NCBI GenBank assembly: GCA_029582165.1 | Contig: CM055876.1 | Coordinates: 14,507,001 to 14,571,000 of the forward strand | Direction of reading: 5' to 3' | DNA from: Portulaca oleracea | Taxonomy: Eukaryota > Streptophyta > Magnoliopsida > Caryophyllales > Portulacaceae | DNA: 64,000 bases | Part shown: piece by piece, positions 1-11,045 of the stretch | Position numbering within the stretch: position 1 is the first letter of the stretch | How the letters are laid out: each line of letters starts with the position of its first letter | Translations under genes and position numbers: made by a program | The notes under the pieces: generated by a model | The model's input: the letters and a program-made list of their open reading frames with translations, nothing else | What the model was told of the DNA's origin: nothing | Database searches by the model: none

Positions 1-1441
1 GGCAAAGGATCAAATCAAGGAGAACTTTAATAGTGTTCAACGACTGTAAGTTTACTTTCAAGTTTTACATTTCCTTTTAATTTATGTTTACATATTTTAT
101 TTTAATTTACCCTTTATATTTATGTTTAATTTAGTGTTCATACATGCTAAATTGTCTCATGTTTTCTTAAAGCTACGAGCCTGTGTGGAAGATTATTGAT
201 GAACGTTGGGAAGCACAATTACATAGGCCTTTACATGCTGCAGCCTATTATTTAAACTCCCAGTTTCATTATAGTCCAGATTTTAAGGCTAATGTAGATA
301 TTAAAATAGGGCTATATAATTGTCTTCAACGCATGGTTCCCGATGCTGAAGAGAGGTTGAAGATTGACTTGCAAATGGATTCTTTTAAGAATGCAAAAGG
401 TCTTTTTGGAATGTCAATAGCAATACAAACAAGGTGCAAAAAACCCCAGGTAAGTTAGCTATATTTGTTTCGTATATAATTTATATATGCTTGTTTATTA
501 GTACCTTTACTTATTAAACGTTAAATTAATAACTTACAGCTGACTGGTGGGATTCATATGGGGATGAATGTCCTGAGCTAAAGATTTGCCATTAGAATCT
601 TGAGCCTAACTTGTAGTTCTTCCGGATGCGAAACGAAATTGGAGTGCATTTGAGATGGTAAATGAATTATTTTCTGATTTTTGCTAATGTCAAAAAATAC
701 TTCTTTTTGTAAAAACTAACATAGTTGTTTCCCTACTAGGTGCATTCAAAGCGTAGAAACCGTCTTCATCAACAAAAGATGAACGATCTTGTTTTTGTGA
801 TGTATAATTTGAAGTTGAGGCAAAGAAATGAAAAGAGATCCAATTCCACCGAGTCTCCTATTTTCTTGGATGATTTGCCATCAGATGATGAGTGGATCAC
901 CGAGCAAGAACCACCTACTTTACCAACAGATTCAGAATGGTTGGGTGTGCTTGATAGGGCGGCTCGTAGAGAAGCTAGAGAAGCATCTGAGGATGAAGGT
1001 TGTTCTGGGAGAGTGAATGTTGGTGACATAAGAAATGCATGTAAGTTAATCCTCCCTTTGAATTAGTTATGAAAATGTGATATATATATATATATGTTTA
1101 TGGAAACTATTAATATAGGATAATCGATACTACTGAAATATATTTTTGGTGAAGGTGCGGCAGATGCATATGAGGTGAGTGATGGTGATGACGATGATGA
1201 TGATGATGATGTTCAAGTGGTAGATGATGCAAATCCCAACTCAGCTTGTGCTGCCTCAAATGATGTGGATGTTGTCTTATCTCACGATGCCGATGGAGAA
1301 GGTGAAGATGATGGTGCGTTTGAAGATGTTGGTGACGAGTTTGATGATGAAACAGATAGAAACACAACAATCGGTACTGATGATTATGGTGACACTAATT
1401 TTGGCTACAATTCAGACGATTGTGGTGGTCACCTGGCGTAG
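1..1441 (+). pseudogene. hAT transposase, C-terminal exons, decayed and 5'-truncated by the window edge
   Basis: Five exon pieces can be read: about 2-45, 173-449, 540-657, 740-1040 and 1155-1441, each bounded by GT/AG. The phase is continuous across the first (45/173) and last (1040/1155) introns. The product resembles plant hAT transposases: a region with LHAAAYYLN, then WWDSYGDECPELK, then a VHSKRRNRL segment from the hAT dimerisation domain, and a very acidic Asp-rich tail ending at 1441. The gene is broken. Exon 449/540 is out of phase, consistent with a 1-nt slip in the A-run near 438-443, and exon 3 has an in-frame TAG near 592. The family normally cuts and pastes DNA with 8-bp target duplications. 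The BED finger and catalytic N-terminal half would lie left of the window. Dead copy, high confidence in family. Confidence 0.85.
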
Positions 1442-1811
1442 AAATTTAGTATTATGGTCATCTCTATATGATGTTGAAGTAATTAAGACATATTTTAGTT
1501 TGTGTTTGGGACATTGTTATCTAATTTGGAACTTTAATTAATGTTGTTGGTAAACTAAGTACCATGTAATGATCAGGACTTTCAGGAGTACCCAATGTAA
1601 GGGCTCAATGCTTACGATGCTTAGTGAGTGGTCATATATTGATGAATCTCCTTGAATTATGTTGATTTAGACCTTTTTACAAGTGAAAATGAATTTACAA
1701 ATGGTAAAATAGCCTTGTATGTAGACTCTTACGATCCTCGATCTGATCCTACGATCCGATCCTCAGAAACCCTCATCGATCCTGCTTAGAATCCCGATCC
1801 TGACAACCTTG
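1442..1811 (+). mobile_element. Probable 3' untranslated and terminal region of the hAT element
   Basis: No coding sequence. From 1731 to 1805 the motif GATCCTACGATCC and variants recur several times, like the subterminal repeats of hAT elements. The stretch ends in TGACAACCTTG (1801-1811), whose reverse complement CAAGGTTGTCA would make a plausible terminal inverted repeat. Copia coding sequence starts directly afterwards. The matching left terminus is outside the window, so the boundary is inferred. Confidence 0.45.
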
Positions 1812-1834
1812 GATAGGGCAAGTTGAACTTGTGT

Positions 1835-2815
1835 TTTCTTCCGGAAAAACACTTCTTTGAATGATGTGTATTTGGCACCAGAAATTTGTAAGAATCTTGT
1901 TTTGGGTTTCCTTCCAAGTAAGCATGGTTTCATGCAAGTGTATGAAGGGGATAATTAAATTCTGTCTAAGGGAGGGATCTTTGATTGAAAAGGTTATGCA
2001 TATAGGGATATGTTTAAGTTGAATGCTTCAAATGACAATAAGATGAATGTTTCCGTTTATGTGCTTGGTTCTTGTTTAAATTCTTCTCTATAGCATTTGA
2101 GACTTGGACATGTTAACTATGATAAGCTTAATTACATGTCTAATCTTGACTTAATTCCAACTTTGGATGAAAAGGTAGAGAAGTGTAGAACTTGCATGTT
2201 AAAGATCACTAAAAGTTCCTTTCCAAGTATTATGCGAGATTCTAAATTGCTTGAATTAATTCATAGTGATTTAGGAGATTTCCATAGCTCCTTCTATAGG
2301 AGGTAAAAGATACTATGTGACTTTCATTGATGATTTCTTTAATTATTTCCAAGTGTTTCTTTTACATTCAAAAGATAAGATTTTAGACAAATTCAAGATA
2401 TATAAAGCTAAAAGTGAGTTACATTGTGAGATCTTAATTAAAAGATTAAGATCAAATAGGGGTAGAGAATATTATGACCTTAATTATTTCCAAGGCGTTG
2501 GTGTGGTGCATGAGACAACACCTTATCCACCTCAACAAAATGGTGTGGCCGAAAGGAAAAATAGGACTCTAAAAGAAATGGCTAATGCGCGACATGTTAT
2601 TTACTCCAATTTCAGTGAAGGTTTTTGGGGTGAAGCCTTATTAACGGCTTGTTATCTATTATATAGAGTTGCTCTCAAAAGGAGCCCTAAGACCCCATAT
2701 GAACTTTGGAACAAAAGAAAGCCAAATCTAAAATATCTTAGAATTTGGTGTTTTCGCGCCATTGTAAAGGTCCCGGAATATAAGAAAAGAAAGTTTGGTG
2801 AAAGAGAAATCTAGT
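1835..2815 (+). pseudogene. Copia A GAG-pre-integrase and integrase, degenerate
   Basis: The reading starts with a GAG-pre-integrase segment (about 1850-2090) containing stops. The HHCC zinc-binding part follows (HLRLGH near 2095, CRTC near 2190), then the integrase core with HSDLGDF and the QQNGVAERKNRT motif near 2535. A frameshift lies near 2280-2310, where the reading moves to the frame giving KRYYVTFIDDF. The second catalytic Asp, expected in an RSDRG-type motif, is Asn here (RSNRGREY, near 2450). Integrase would be inactive even without the frame break. Copia membership is certain; lineage is not assigned. Confidence 0.85.
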
Positions 2816-2820
2816 GCATC
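2816..2820. repeat. Target-site duplication of Gypsy A, left copy (GCATC)
   Basis: The five bases before the LTR are GCATC; the five after the right LTR (11967-11971) are GCATG. Rejoined copia reading supports GCATG as the original, so the left copy carries one substitution. Confidence 0.65.
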
Positions 2821-3851
2821 TGGAGCGTTACTGTCATGGTTGGATGATCGTTGCTTGAGTTTTCGATAGAAATTCAACGGAAAAAAAGCTTGGTCACCAT
2901 AGAGTTTGCATATGACCTTGGCAAGGAGAGTCCACAACCATGGCCTAACATTCCACCATGATTAAGAGTTTTCGATAGAAATTCAACGAAAAAAAAGCTT
3001 GGTCACCATAGGGTTTGCATATGACCGTGGCAAGGAGAGTCCACAACCATGGCCTAACATTCCACCATGATTAAATAGGATAAAACCACCATTATCCTCT
3101 AAATAAATGACTTGAACACCACCAAAGATTGATTGGATAAAGTAACAATATTTGAGGAAGAAGAGGCTTAGAGAGCTCTCTTAGAATTTCATTCAATATC
3201 AATGTGTTCTTCCCAGAAAAAAAAAACCAACAAGTATTTATACAAAATGGTTAAAGCCAAAACGCAGTTGTTTTGCGTACGAAAACTTCGGTAGAAAAAT
3301 AGATGTCGCGAGCGTGACAGGTGGGTCGTGGGCACGACACAGTTCTGGCCGACTCCTATCTTGAGCATGACACTGGGACAACAAAGTGTCGCGGGTGCGA
3401 CATCGTCCTGTCTGAGCCTGCCTTGAGTGCAACTACCTGGGACAGTAGAGAGGCGCGGGCGCGACTGATGCTTGTTGCGGGCCCGGCAATGATCTGCCGA
3501 GGCGTGACAGACTGGGGGCAGCACGCTGTAGTGGACGCGATATAACTGGTCACGGATGCGACCATGCTCTGTCCAAAAAAGCAGCTTGTGCTTGTTTTTG
3601 TTCCAAAAGTAACCTGAACCCCGTCACCACATGGTTCAACAACTCGGGATGGTCCGGCACGGTCCCAGGGCGTCCGGGGTTATGGCACAAGGGGGCCTTC
3701 TTAGAAGACCTCGGTTCCCATCCAATGTATGGATGAGACTACCCTTGTGTTTCTAGGTTTCACCGGGAATTGCACCTCGAGATTTAACGTGGTTGAGGCG
3801 GCTCGCATGGAAAATGTCATGAGGGACGAGAACGGAACCCAGGACTCTTCA
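2821..3851 (-). repeat. Gypsy A 3' LTR (left), 1031 bp
   Basis: Pairs with 11046-11966 along its length. It is about 110 bp longer because of an internal tandem duplication (2857-3074). A TATA-like GTATAAATA on the minus strand lies at 3235-3243. Between about 3300 and 3560 are several CpG-rich near-palindromes of the type GTCGCGGGCGCGAC. Short ORFs here on both strands are not genes. Confidence 0.92.
2857..3074. repeat. 109-bp tandem duplication inside the left LTR
   Basis: The segments 2857-2965 and 2966-3074 are nearly identical, both running from GAGTTTTCGATAG to CCACCATGATTAA. The right LTR has the segment once, so the duplication arose after insertion. Confidence 0.9.
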
Positions 3852-3863
3852 TCCTCTCCTTCT
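3852..3863 (-). other. Polypurine tract of Gypsy A
   Basis: Read on the minus strand, AGAAGGAGAGGA immediately precedes the LTR start TGAAGAG. This is where plus-strand DNA synthesis would be primed. Confidence 0.75.
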
Positions 3864-5701
3864 TAAAGAGGATTTGCCCTCAAATCCGCATCGGGTTCAA
3901 CATCCTCGATGTAGGGTGAAAGATTGCCAATGTTGAACGTGCAGGAGACCCCCATATCTCCCGGAAGATTGAGCTTGTGGGCATTATCATTTATTTTCTC
4001 CAACACCTTGAACGGTCCTTCACTTCTTGGCATGTGCTTGCTTTTCCTTCGTGAAGGAAATCGTTCCTTCCCCAAGTGGAGCCAAACCAAGTCCCCAGGT
4101 TTGAAGGTGATTTTCCGGCGGTACTTGTTGACTCGGGACTTGTAGAACTCATTAGTCTTCTCGATGTTCTCCCGGATATAGCGATGAAGCTTTTAAATCT
4201 CGGCGGCCTTCTCGCTTGCCTCAAAACTCGCTCTTGCCTCCAAAGGTAGAGGAAGAAGATCTATGGGAGTGATAGGATTCATCCCGTAGCAAGTTTCAAA
4301 AGGCGAGCGACCCGTGGCGAATGAAGGAACCCGGTTGTACACGAACTCTGCGTGACAAAGCTTAGCATCCCAATCCCGTAGACTCTTGCTCACAAGACCC
4401 CGAAGTAAAGTAGTGAGGGTCTTATTGGTTAGCTCAGTTTGACCATCCGTTTGAGGGTGATGCGACATGCAGAAAAGGAGCTTTGTTCCAAGGAGTTTCC
4501 ATAGGGACCTCCAAAAATGACTCGTGAACTTCGTATCACGGTCGGAAACAATGGACCTTGGAACATCGTGCAACCTCACTATCTCTCGAAAGAAGAGATT
4601 AGCGATGTGAGTGGTGTCGTCGGTTTTCTCACAAGCAACGAAGTGCGCCATCTTGGAGAAACGGTCAACGACGACCAGGATTGAGTCCTTGCCACGCACG
4701 GTTCGGGGAAAAGCCACGATGAAGTCCATGCTCAAATCTTCCCACGGGCCATTCAGAACGGGAAGAGGAGTATAAATCCCTTGGTGAAATTGGCTTTTGG
4801 CATGATGGCACGTAACACACTTGGAAATCACATCGTGTACGTCTCCTCCCATTCTAGGCCAATAAAAATGCTCCTTCAGCATGTCAAGGGTCTTGTTGAT
4901 GCCGAAATGACCCGTTAGGCCACCTCCGTGAACTTCTCGCACCAATAGCTTCCTCAATGGACACTTGGGCAGACACAACTTGTTTCCCTTGAAAAGGAAT
5001 CCATCTTGGAGCACATAGGAACCGTCACCACCATCGAGGTGTACCTTGAAGTCCTCATCCTCCCTGTAGAATTCCCGCATGTGTTCAAACCCAAGGACCC
5101 TCGCTTCAACCACCGAAAGAAGAGAGTGCCTCCTAGAAAGTGCATCAGTGACCACGTTGACGCTCCCCTTCTTGTGTTTAGCCATGAAGTTGAAGCTTTG
5201 AAGATACTCTACCCACGTTCCATGACGCGTGTTGAGCTTGTGTTGGCCGTTTAAATACTTGAGAGCCTCGTGGACGGAATGGAGCACTAACTGGTAAGGC
5301 CTCAAGTAGTGGGACCAATGGTCAAGGGCACGAACAAGGGCATAGAACTCCTTGTCGTAGATAGAGTAGTTCTTCCGTGACCCTCTGAGCTTCTCGCTGA
5401 AGTAAGCGATGGGGCGTTGATTTTGCATGAGGACGACCCCAATGCCCACTCCGCTAGCATCGCAATCCACCTCGAAGATTTGTGAGAAGTTCGGAAGAGC
5501 AGTTATCGGAGCTTCACAAAGTCTAGCCTTGAGCTTCTCAAAAGCCCCTTGGGCCGCTCGAGTCCATTCAAAGGTGCCCTTCTTTATACACTCGGTGATA
5601 GGGGCGGTGAGGGTGCTAAATCCCTTGATGAATTGGCGGTAGAATGAAGCAAGGCCGTGGAAGCTTCTCACCTCCGTGATAGTAGAGGAGAGGGCCATCA
5701 A
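3863..5701 (-). pseudogene. Gypsy A pol: RT end, RNase H and integrase
   Basis: One frame runs from 5701 to 3863 with a single internal stop at about 4193-4195. It starts with the end of the RT (EVRSFHGLASFYRQF). RNase H follows (VDCDASGVGIGVV, then RPIAYFSEKL, DALSRR), then the H2C2 zinc finger of integrase (HGGGLTGHFG to KCVTCHHAKSQ). The integrase core shows all three acidic residues in SMDFI, VSDRDTKF and HPQTDGQTELTN. After the stop the frame continues through GPFKVLEKIND and FNIGNLSPY, the integrase C-terminus, and ends at DLRANPL plus a stop. There is no chromodomain. At about 5690-5704 the join to the upstream RT has a frame break and a TGA. Confidence 0.93.
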
Positions 5702-7229
5702 CGAATAACTTCCACTTTCGAGGGGTCATTGGAGATTCCTCGGTCGGAAACGATGTACCCGAGAAAGGTGACTTGGGGGGTGCAAAACTCGCACTTCTCC
5801 AGTTTGCCAAATAGCTTTTGCTGTCATAGAAGGAAAACAGATTCCAAATGTGAGAGATGCTCCGCTTCATTCTTGGAATATACAAGGATGTCATCAAAAT
5901 AAACCACCACGAATTTGCAGATGAATGGCCTCAAGACCTAGTTCATGAGCCGCATGAACTTGCTAGGAGCGTTAGAGAGACCGAAAGGCATGACAAGCCA
6001 CTCGTACAGGCCTCCCTTGGTCTTAAACGTCATCTTCTATTCGTCCCCTTCTCGCATGTGAATTTGATGGTAACCACTTCGAAGGTCGATCTTGGAAAAG
6101 ATACAAGATCTGTGTAACTAGTCAAGCATATCATCGAGCCTCGTTATGGGGTGTTGATACTTGATAGTGATGTTGTTGATAGCTCGACTGTCGACACACA
6201 TCCGGTAGGTGCGATCCTTTTTGGGAACTAGGAGGGCCGGGACGGAACAAGGGCTCATGCTTTCCCGAACGAAGCCCCTAGAAACGAGTTCGTCCACTTG
6301 GCGTTGTAGCTCCTTGGTTTCCTGCGGGTTGCATCGGTAAGCCGCCTTGTTGGGAAGTGGTGGTCCGGGCATAAGGTCGATCGGGTGCACGATTCCCCGA
6401 ATAGATGGAAGACCCGGTGGTAGATCATCGGGAAAGATTTCTTCGAACTTGGCAATGAGAGGGGCGATAAGAGGGTGTAGGGGTTTCTCTACCTCACTTT
6501 TGTTTGCTTCTAAGAGGAGTAAGGAAAAAACGACCTTCCTCTTGCTTAGAGCTCGCTCAACCCGTGTTTCGCTCATGTGTTTGGGTTCCTCACTTCCCAC
6601 CCCGGGTTTTGGAGAGATAATTTCATGTGGAGCTAACAGAAGTAGCTTAACCCTATTGCCCCTATGAGTAAAAGTGTAGGTGTTTTTCATCCCGTTGTGC
6701 ACCGTTTGCTTGTCGAATTGCCAAGGACGTCCCAACAATATGTGGCAAGCACTCATGGGAACAACATCACGAACAATAGAATCATCGTAGTTAGCACCGA
6801 AAGACAAATTCACGAGGACTTGTTTGGTTACCTTGATGTCGTATTAATCGTTGAGCCACTTGAGATAATACGGTCGAGGGTGCGGTAACAGTGGTAAATT
6901 AAGCTTCTCGACCATATATGTGGAGGCGACATTGGTACAACTCCCTCCGTCGATAATAAGATTGCACACCTTGCCTCCCACGAAGCGTCGAGATTGAAAT
7001 ATCATTTCCCGTTGGGCCTTGTCGAGAGGGGCTTCCTCAGTATGTAAAACCCGCCTCAATACAAGGGCATCACCATGCACGTGGGGTGTGGAGCCGGCAT
7101 CATCATCGTCACTCCCAATCTCCTCATCGACAACCAACTCCGAATCATCCTGCATCGTTTGTAATGCTTCATCAATTTCCTGGACCTCCTTGAAAGTCAA
7201 GGTCCGTCTGTTCGAACAATCCGCCTGAT
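5702..7229 (-). pseudogene. Gypsy A pol: protease and reverse transcriptase
   Basis: The segment begins on the minus strand just after the split zinc knuckle (QADCSNRR). It continues through an acidic linker to a retropepsin-like site, IIDGGSCTNVAS, in which the usual D-S/T-G is DGG, then LLGRPWQFD. RT follows with PALLVPKKD, YRMCVDSRAINN, SKIDLRSGYHQ and the active-site YFDDILVYS near 5890-5905. Stops interrupt at about 6844 (TAA), 6118 (TAG, where the family usually has Glu after LD) and about 5938 (TAG). The first two lie in one otherwise open frame. Inactive, recently decayed. Confidence 0.9.
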
Positions 7230-7234
7230 AGTAG
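7230..7234. repeat. Target-site duplication of the solo LTR, left copy (AGTAG)
   Basis: AGTAG here and at 9657-9661 flank the solo LTR exactly. Removing the LTR and one copy restores an uninterrupted gag zinc-knuckle reading on the minus strand. Confidence 0.92.
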
Positions 7235-9656
7235 TGTAACACCCCGCTTTTTTTTAATTGACTAACTTTGATATTGTGGTTTATTTTAAGTGTTTAAATT
7301 ATATATGTGAGATATTTTGATGTGTTATTTTTTTTTAATTTGTGTTAGTTCTTGTAGTATTAATTAGTTTACTTGTCACTAATTAGATGTTGGAAAAAAA
7401 AGAGTGCATGAGAAAAAGGAATAAGAAAATTAAGGGAAAAGGAGAAAAGAAAATAAAAATAGTAGGGAAGGGGGGTTATCACGTCTGTTTATTCACACAA
7501 CACATTTTAGAGATAGAAGAGAAAGGGAGAGAAAGAAGGGGAGAGCAGAGCAGTCCGGTTTTTGGCCCCGATCGACAACCAAACGACCTCCGATTGGTGT
7601 CAAATTTTAGTATGTTGTTCTTGACACCTTCCTCTTCTTATCTAACGGAGTGATTGTCATTTTAACCTCCCTAGCTCGAGTTCCAGCCCAGCAATCAGAG
7701 ACCTACGTGATTGTGTTGTTCCACCTATTTTGTGAGTAATGCTTCTCTTTTCTTTATGAAAATTGATAGGGAAAGATTTTGATTACGATTTATACTCGAA
7801 TTGGGAATTGAATTCATGAATTTTAGTTGTTTTTAGGGTTTAAAAGATTAGAAAATCCTAATTGGAGTTGTTAGAAACCAACCATTGATTTGCATGTGTT
7901 GGATTGTTAAAGTATATGAATTTGATGAAATTTGATGTTTTGGTTGAGAATTTGAGTTTGCATGTACTAGATTGTGGTTGTTTCTTGAATTTTAGGGTTT
8001 GGAGAACAAAATTTATGGATGAAAATTAGTAGAAAAATTCATATGCACAGGGACTGGGTCACTGTTTGATTTTTTGTGAATGATTGGCTTATCCAAATTG
8101 AACGAAATGTTTACTGTAGGTTCGAGATGCTATTAGACAGCTTGCAGTAAATTTTCATGAATTTTGGAGTTGTATTCTGTGAGATATAATTTTTAGAGTG
8201 AAACTGCCCTGTTTTTCAGTTTAAATTTGATGAAATTGTGTGAATTTTCGTGAATTATGTATTTAGCTTTCATGTCTATAAATTGTACTGTATATTCTTT
8301 ATGGTATATAGCATGTGTTTTAAGATTTCAAGAATGTAGGATGTTTATTCTAAGAGTTATGGAGTTTTGAATATGCTTAATTGGTGTAAATTGGGTTTGT
8401 TTGTGTGCTAAGTGGAGTTATCAATTGTGAAAATAAAGTGTGTTATGCCTTGAAATCAGTATGTATGTCGAGTATTATTATGTAGAATATATATTATGCC
8501 TTGGTGGATGTTTATCTTGTTGACAATTATAATTTACTTAGCTTCAAGAGATGGAATAGCTTTGAGTTTGTTCTTGTAATTAAACTAAAGTTGGGGAATG
8601 AGATTTGTGTCTTGCTTTGGGCTATTATTTATGTGTCGTTCTAGGACTATGGCCATAGTAGTAGTGTCTTTGTGTCAGGTTGCCTGGTAGGTACCATGAT
8701 GTGATTTTCGGCCTGTTTGTTTTGGATCTATGTGAGTCCCTAGTTGGTACCTTGAGTGGGCTTTGCCCGGTCCGCTAGGATGTGAATGAGACTGCATAGT
8801 TTGTGAATTGGGGATATATGCGCTCTAGAACGACGGGTCCCTGGTAGGTACCATGAGTGGGCATTGCCCGGTCCGCCGGAATGTGTTTGTGACCCTAGTG
8901 ATATATAGATGCTAGTCCAGTGAGTGAGTTATAAGTTGTAATCCCCTACAACAAGTTACTTTGATTATTTGAGAAAATTGTATTATGTTGTGATTTGTGT
9001 TAAGCTTTCTGAAATTGGAAGATTGTGATTATGTGTGACTTTGATTACGAAATGTGATGCGACTTTGATAAGAATGTGATAGTTTGTGTAAATTATGTGA
9101 TATGTATGTATGAGTTATATGAGCTTTTGGTGATTCTTTGATATGGATCCCTTTGTCACTTCCCTATGTTGTTGCTTTTTAATAAGTAATGGTATGTGTA
9201 CAGGATAATATTCTTATGTGCTAACATGTTAATGTGCAAAGTGTAACAACGGGGGAGATAAGGATTATTCGATGGGCTCGGGGAGCTCATGACCTCACCA
9301 TTTTCCGGTTTTCAAAGCGGAAAGGCAGGAAGGTACCTTAAGCGACTAGCTCTTGAAGTCTTTTGGAGTTATGGATAGGAAGGAGGCTTGAAGCTATGTT
9401 GTTGATATCGAATATGTTGTTAAGTTTAATATGGATGTATTTGGTGTGTAAACTTTGTTGAATGTAAGTAGGTATGGGTTTGTATGTTTTAGATTGACTT
9501 CTACGTCCTAAGTTTGAGTCATGTTATGGATAAAAGCTTCCGCTGCTCTATGATATTTGGGAATAATTATTGTTTTGAGTTTAGGTAGCCTTGTGGGTGT
9601 CCAAGGAGGACCCCACGACATTGACATGCCTAGCCACCCTAGGTTGGGGTGTTACA
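7235..9656 (+). mobile_element. Solo LTR, 2422 bp, inserted in Gypsy A
   Basis: It begins TGTAACACCCCGC and ends GGGGTGTTACA, so the ends are TG...CA with an 11-bp inverted repeat, flanked by perfect AGTAG. There is no coding sequence, PBS or PPT inside, which fits a solo LTR left by recombination between the two LTRs of a full element. Size and ends recall long gypsy LTRs of the Tekay/Del kind (inference). Between about 8660 and 8890 three related segments around GGTAGGTACCATGAGTGGGC repeat imperfectly. A purine-rich stretch lies at 7386-7545. Strand is a guess because the ends are symmetrical. Confidence 0.85.
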
Positions 9657-10693
9657 AGTAGCCATAGCCGTGGCATTTAAAGCATTTTCTACCCTCCATC
9701 CTGCGAGAAGGATCCGTTGGAGACGCCACAACAAGTCCCTTTCCTTTATTCGTGCGAGGTGTTGAAGGGAACTTGGGTGTCTCACTGGTTTTCGGAGTGC
9801 CCGAATAAGGAGGAGGCTGGCTAGGCAGTGGGAAGAAGGCTCTTGGTGCCGGTTTGAGAGTAGCCTTTTCTTTCCTTCATCGCCCAACCCGGAGAGCCAA
9901 ACTTCACAAATCATCCAAGGAATGATTGAGTTTTATGTCGATCTTCTTGGCAATGGAGGAATCCAACCCGTTCAAGAATTGCATCATTGTTTGCTCCTCG
10001 GGTTATTGAAGGTCGCTTTTGATGAGGAGTTGCTCAAACTCCTGAATATAGTCGCTCACAGACCGGTTGCCCTGGGTTAGGGCATAGAGCTTTCTCAAAA
10101 CATCCTGTTTGTATGTAGTAGGCAAGAAACGACGGTTCATCAATTACTTAAGCCGTGTCCAAGTGGTGATTCTCATACGACCTTCCCGAGCCTTTTGCGC
10201 TTTTACATTCTCAAACCAAAGCGATGCGGCTTTAGTGAGTTTCAGGCTATCAACCATAAAAGCCTTCTCATCATTGTACTCTTTGGTCTCAAAGATCACA
10301 TCCATCATTGGATCCACTCAAGGTACTCGTCAGGATCATTGGAACCATTGAATTCGGGAATGTCAATTTTGACGTCCTGGAAATCGTCACGAAGGAGTCT
10401 ATCATGCACCTCCTGATGTGAACGGCGACATGGGGAGCCTCTATCATCGTCACTCGACTCGAATGCAGGAGGAGGACAAATAGGGCTTTGGCTTGTGGCC
10501 ATCGGGCGTCTTGGAGTTGCCGTGGACGCTCTTGGGTGAGATAGTTCACTTGCGCCATAAGTGCCTCAAGGGTGCGCTCAATGGTGGAGAATCAACTGTT
10601 AAAAGTGGTGGTGAGGAAGTCCTCGAGGGCTCGAATTTGAGGGCTACCCCGGTGGCTTTATTCCTCTCGTTTGGAGCGAGCTTCATCGGCCAT
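9657..10693 (-). pseudogene. Gypsy A gag (nucleocapsid precursor)
   Basis: The likely start is ATG at 10693 (MADEARSKREE), followed within a dozen codons by a stop. Further on are ALMAQVNYLTQER, the capsid motif KIDIPEFNGSNDPDEYLEWIQ near 10310-10370, and MQFLNGLDSSIA near 9965-9990. The C-terminal CCHC knuckle reads CFKCHGYGYYQADC once the solo LTR is removed; its His is Tyr. Several in-frame stops and at least one frame change are present. Gag would form the virus-like particle and bind RNA. The region 10700-11031 between the start and the PBS is the untranslated leader. Confidence 0.85.
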
Positions 10694-11031
10694 ACCGAGA
10701 GAAAAGGTGAGGGACAGTTTGTGTTTGGCGTATTTTGTGGAGTTTGGGGGGCTCTTTTGTTGTTGGCTAGTGTTTGGCTAAGGATTCTTTGTGTTTTTTC
10801 CACTCAAACATTTCATCGAATACCTTGCGTGCACTATTTTCCAACTTCTTCTCAACGTATCAAATGACTACAAATCCAACAAATACAAACACAATACAAT
10901 ATTTCCCAACACTATTTGATAGCACAAGGGATGGGGGACACCAATATATGCATACAATCCATCAAACTTACTACTAGAGAACACTACACTAGCATAACAA
11001 TGGACAATCTCAAGCTAGAAGAAAAACCAAA

Positions 11032-11043
11032 GCTCTGATACCA
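11032..11043 (-). other. Primer binding site of Gypsy A (initiator-Met tRNA)
   Basis: The minus strand reads TGGTATCAGAGC, the complement of the 3' end of plant initiator-Met tRNA, two bases inside the 5' LTR. Confidence 0.92.
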
Positions 11044-11045
11044 GA

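Noticed and set aside
1110..1370. His-rich open frame on the minus strand
   Set aside because: It is the antisense of the Asp-rich hAT tail; GAT repeats read as CAT/ATC on the other strand.
3300..3560. Repeated GTCGCGGGCGCGAC blocks as a CRISPR array
   Set aside because: Spacing is irregular, copies are imperfect and the context is a plant retrotransposon LTR.
3189..3565. Overlapping ORFs on both strands in the Gypsy A LTR, and their copies at 11318-11803
   Set aside because: They fall in the GC-rich LTR module, differ between the two LTRs and match no protein family.
11032..11043. tRNA gene suggested by TGGTATCAGAGC motifs
   Set aside because: These are primer binding sites only; no cloverleaf surrounds them, here or in the array.
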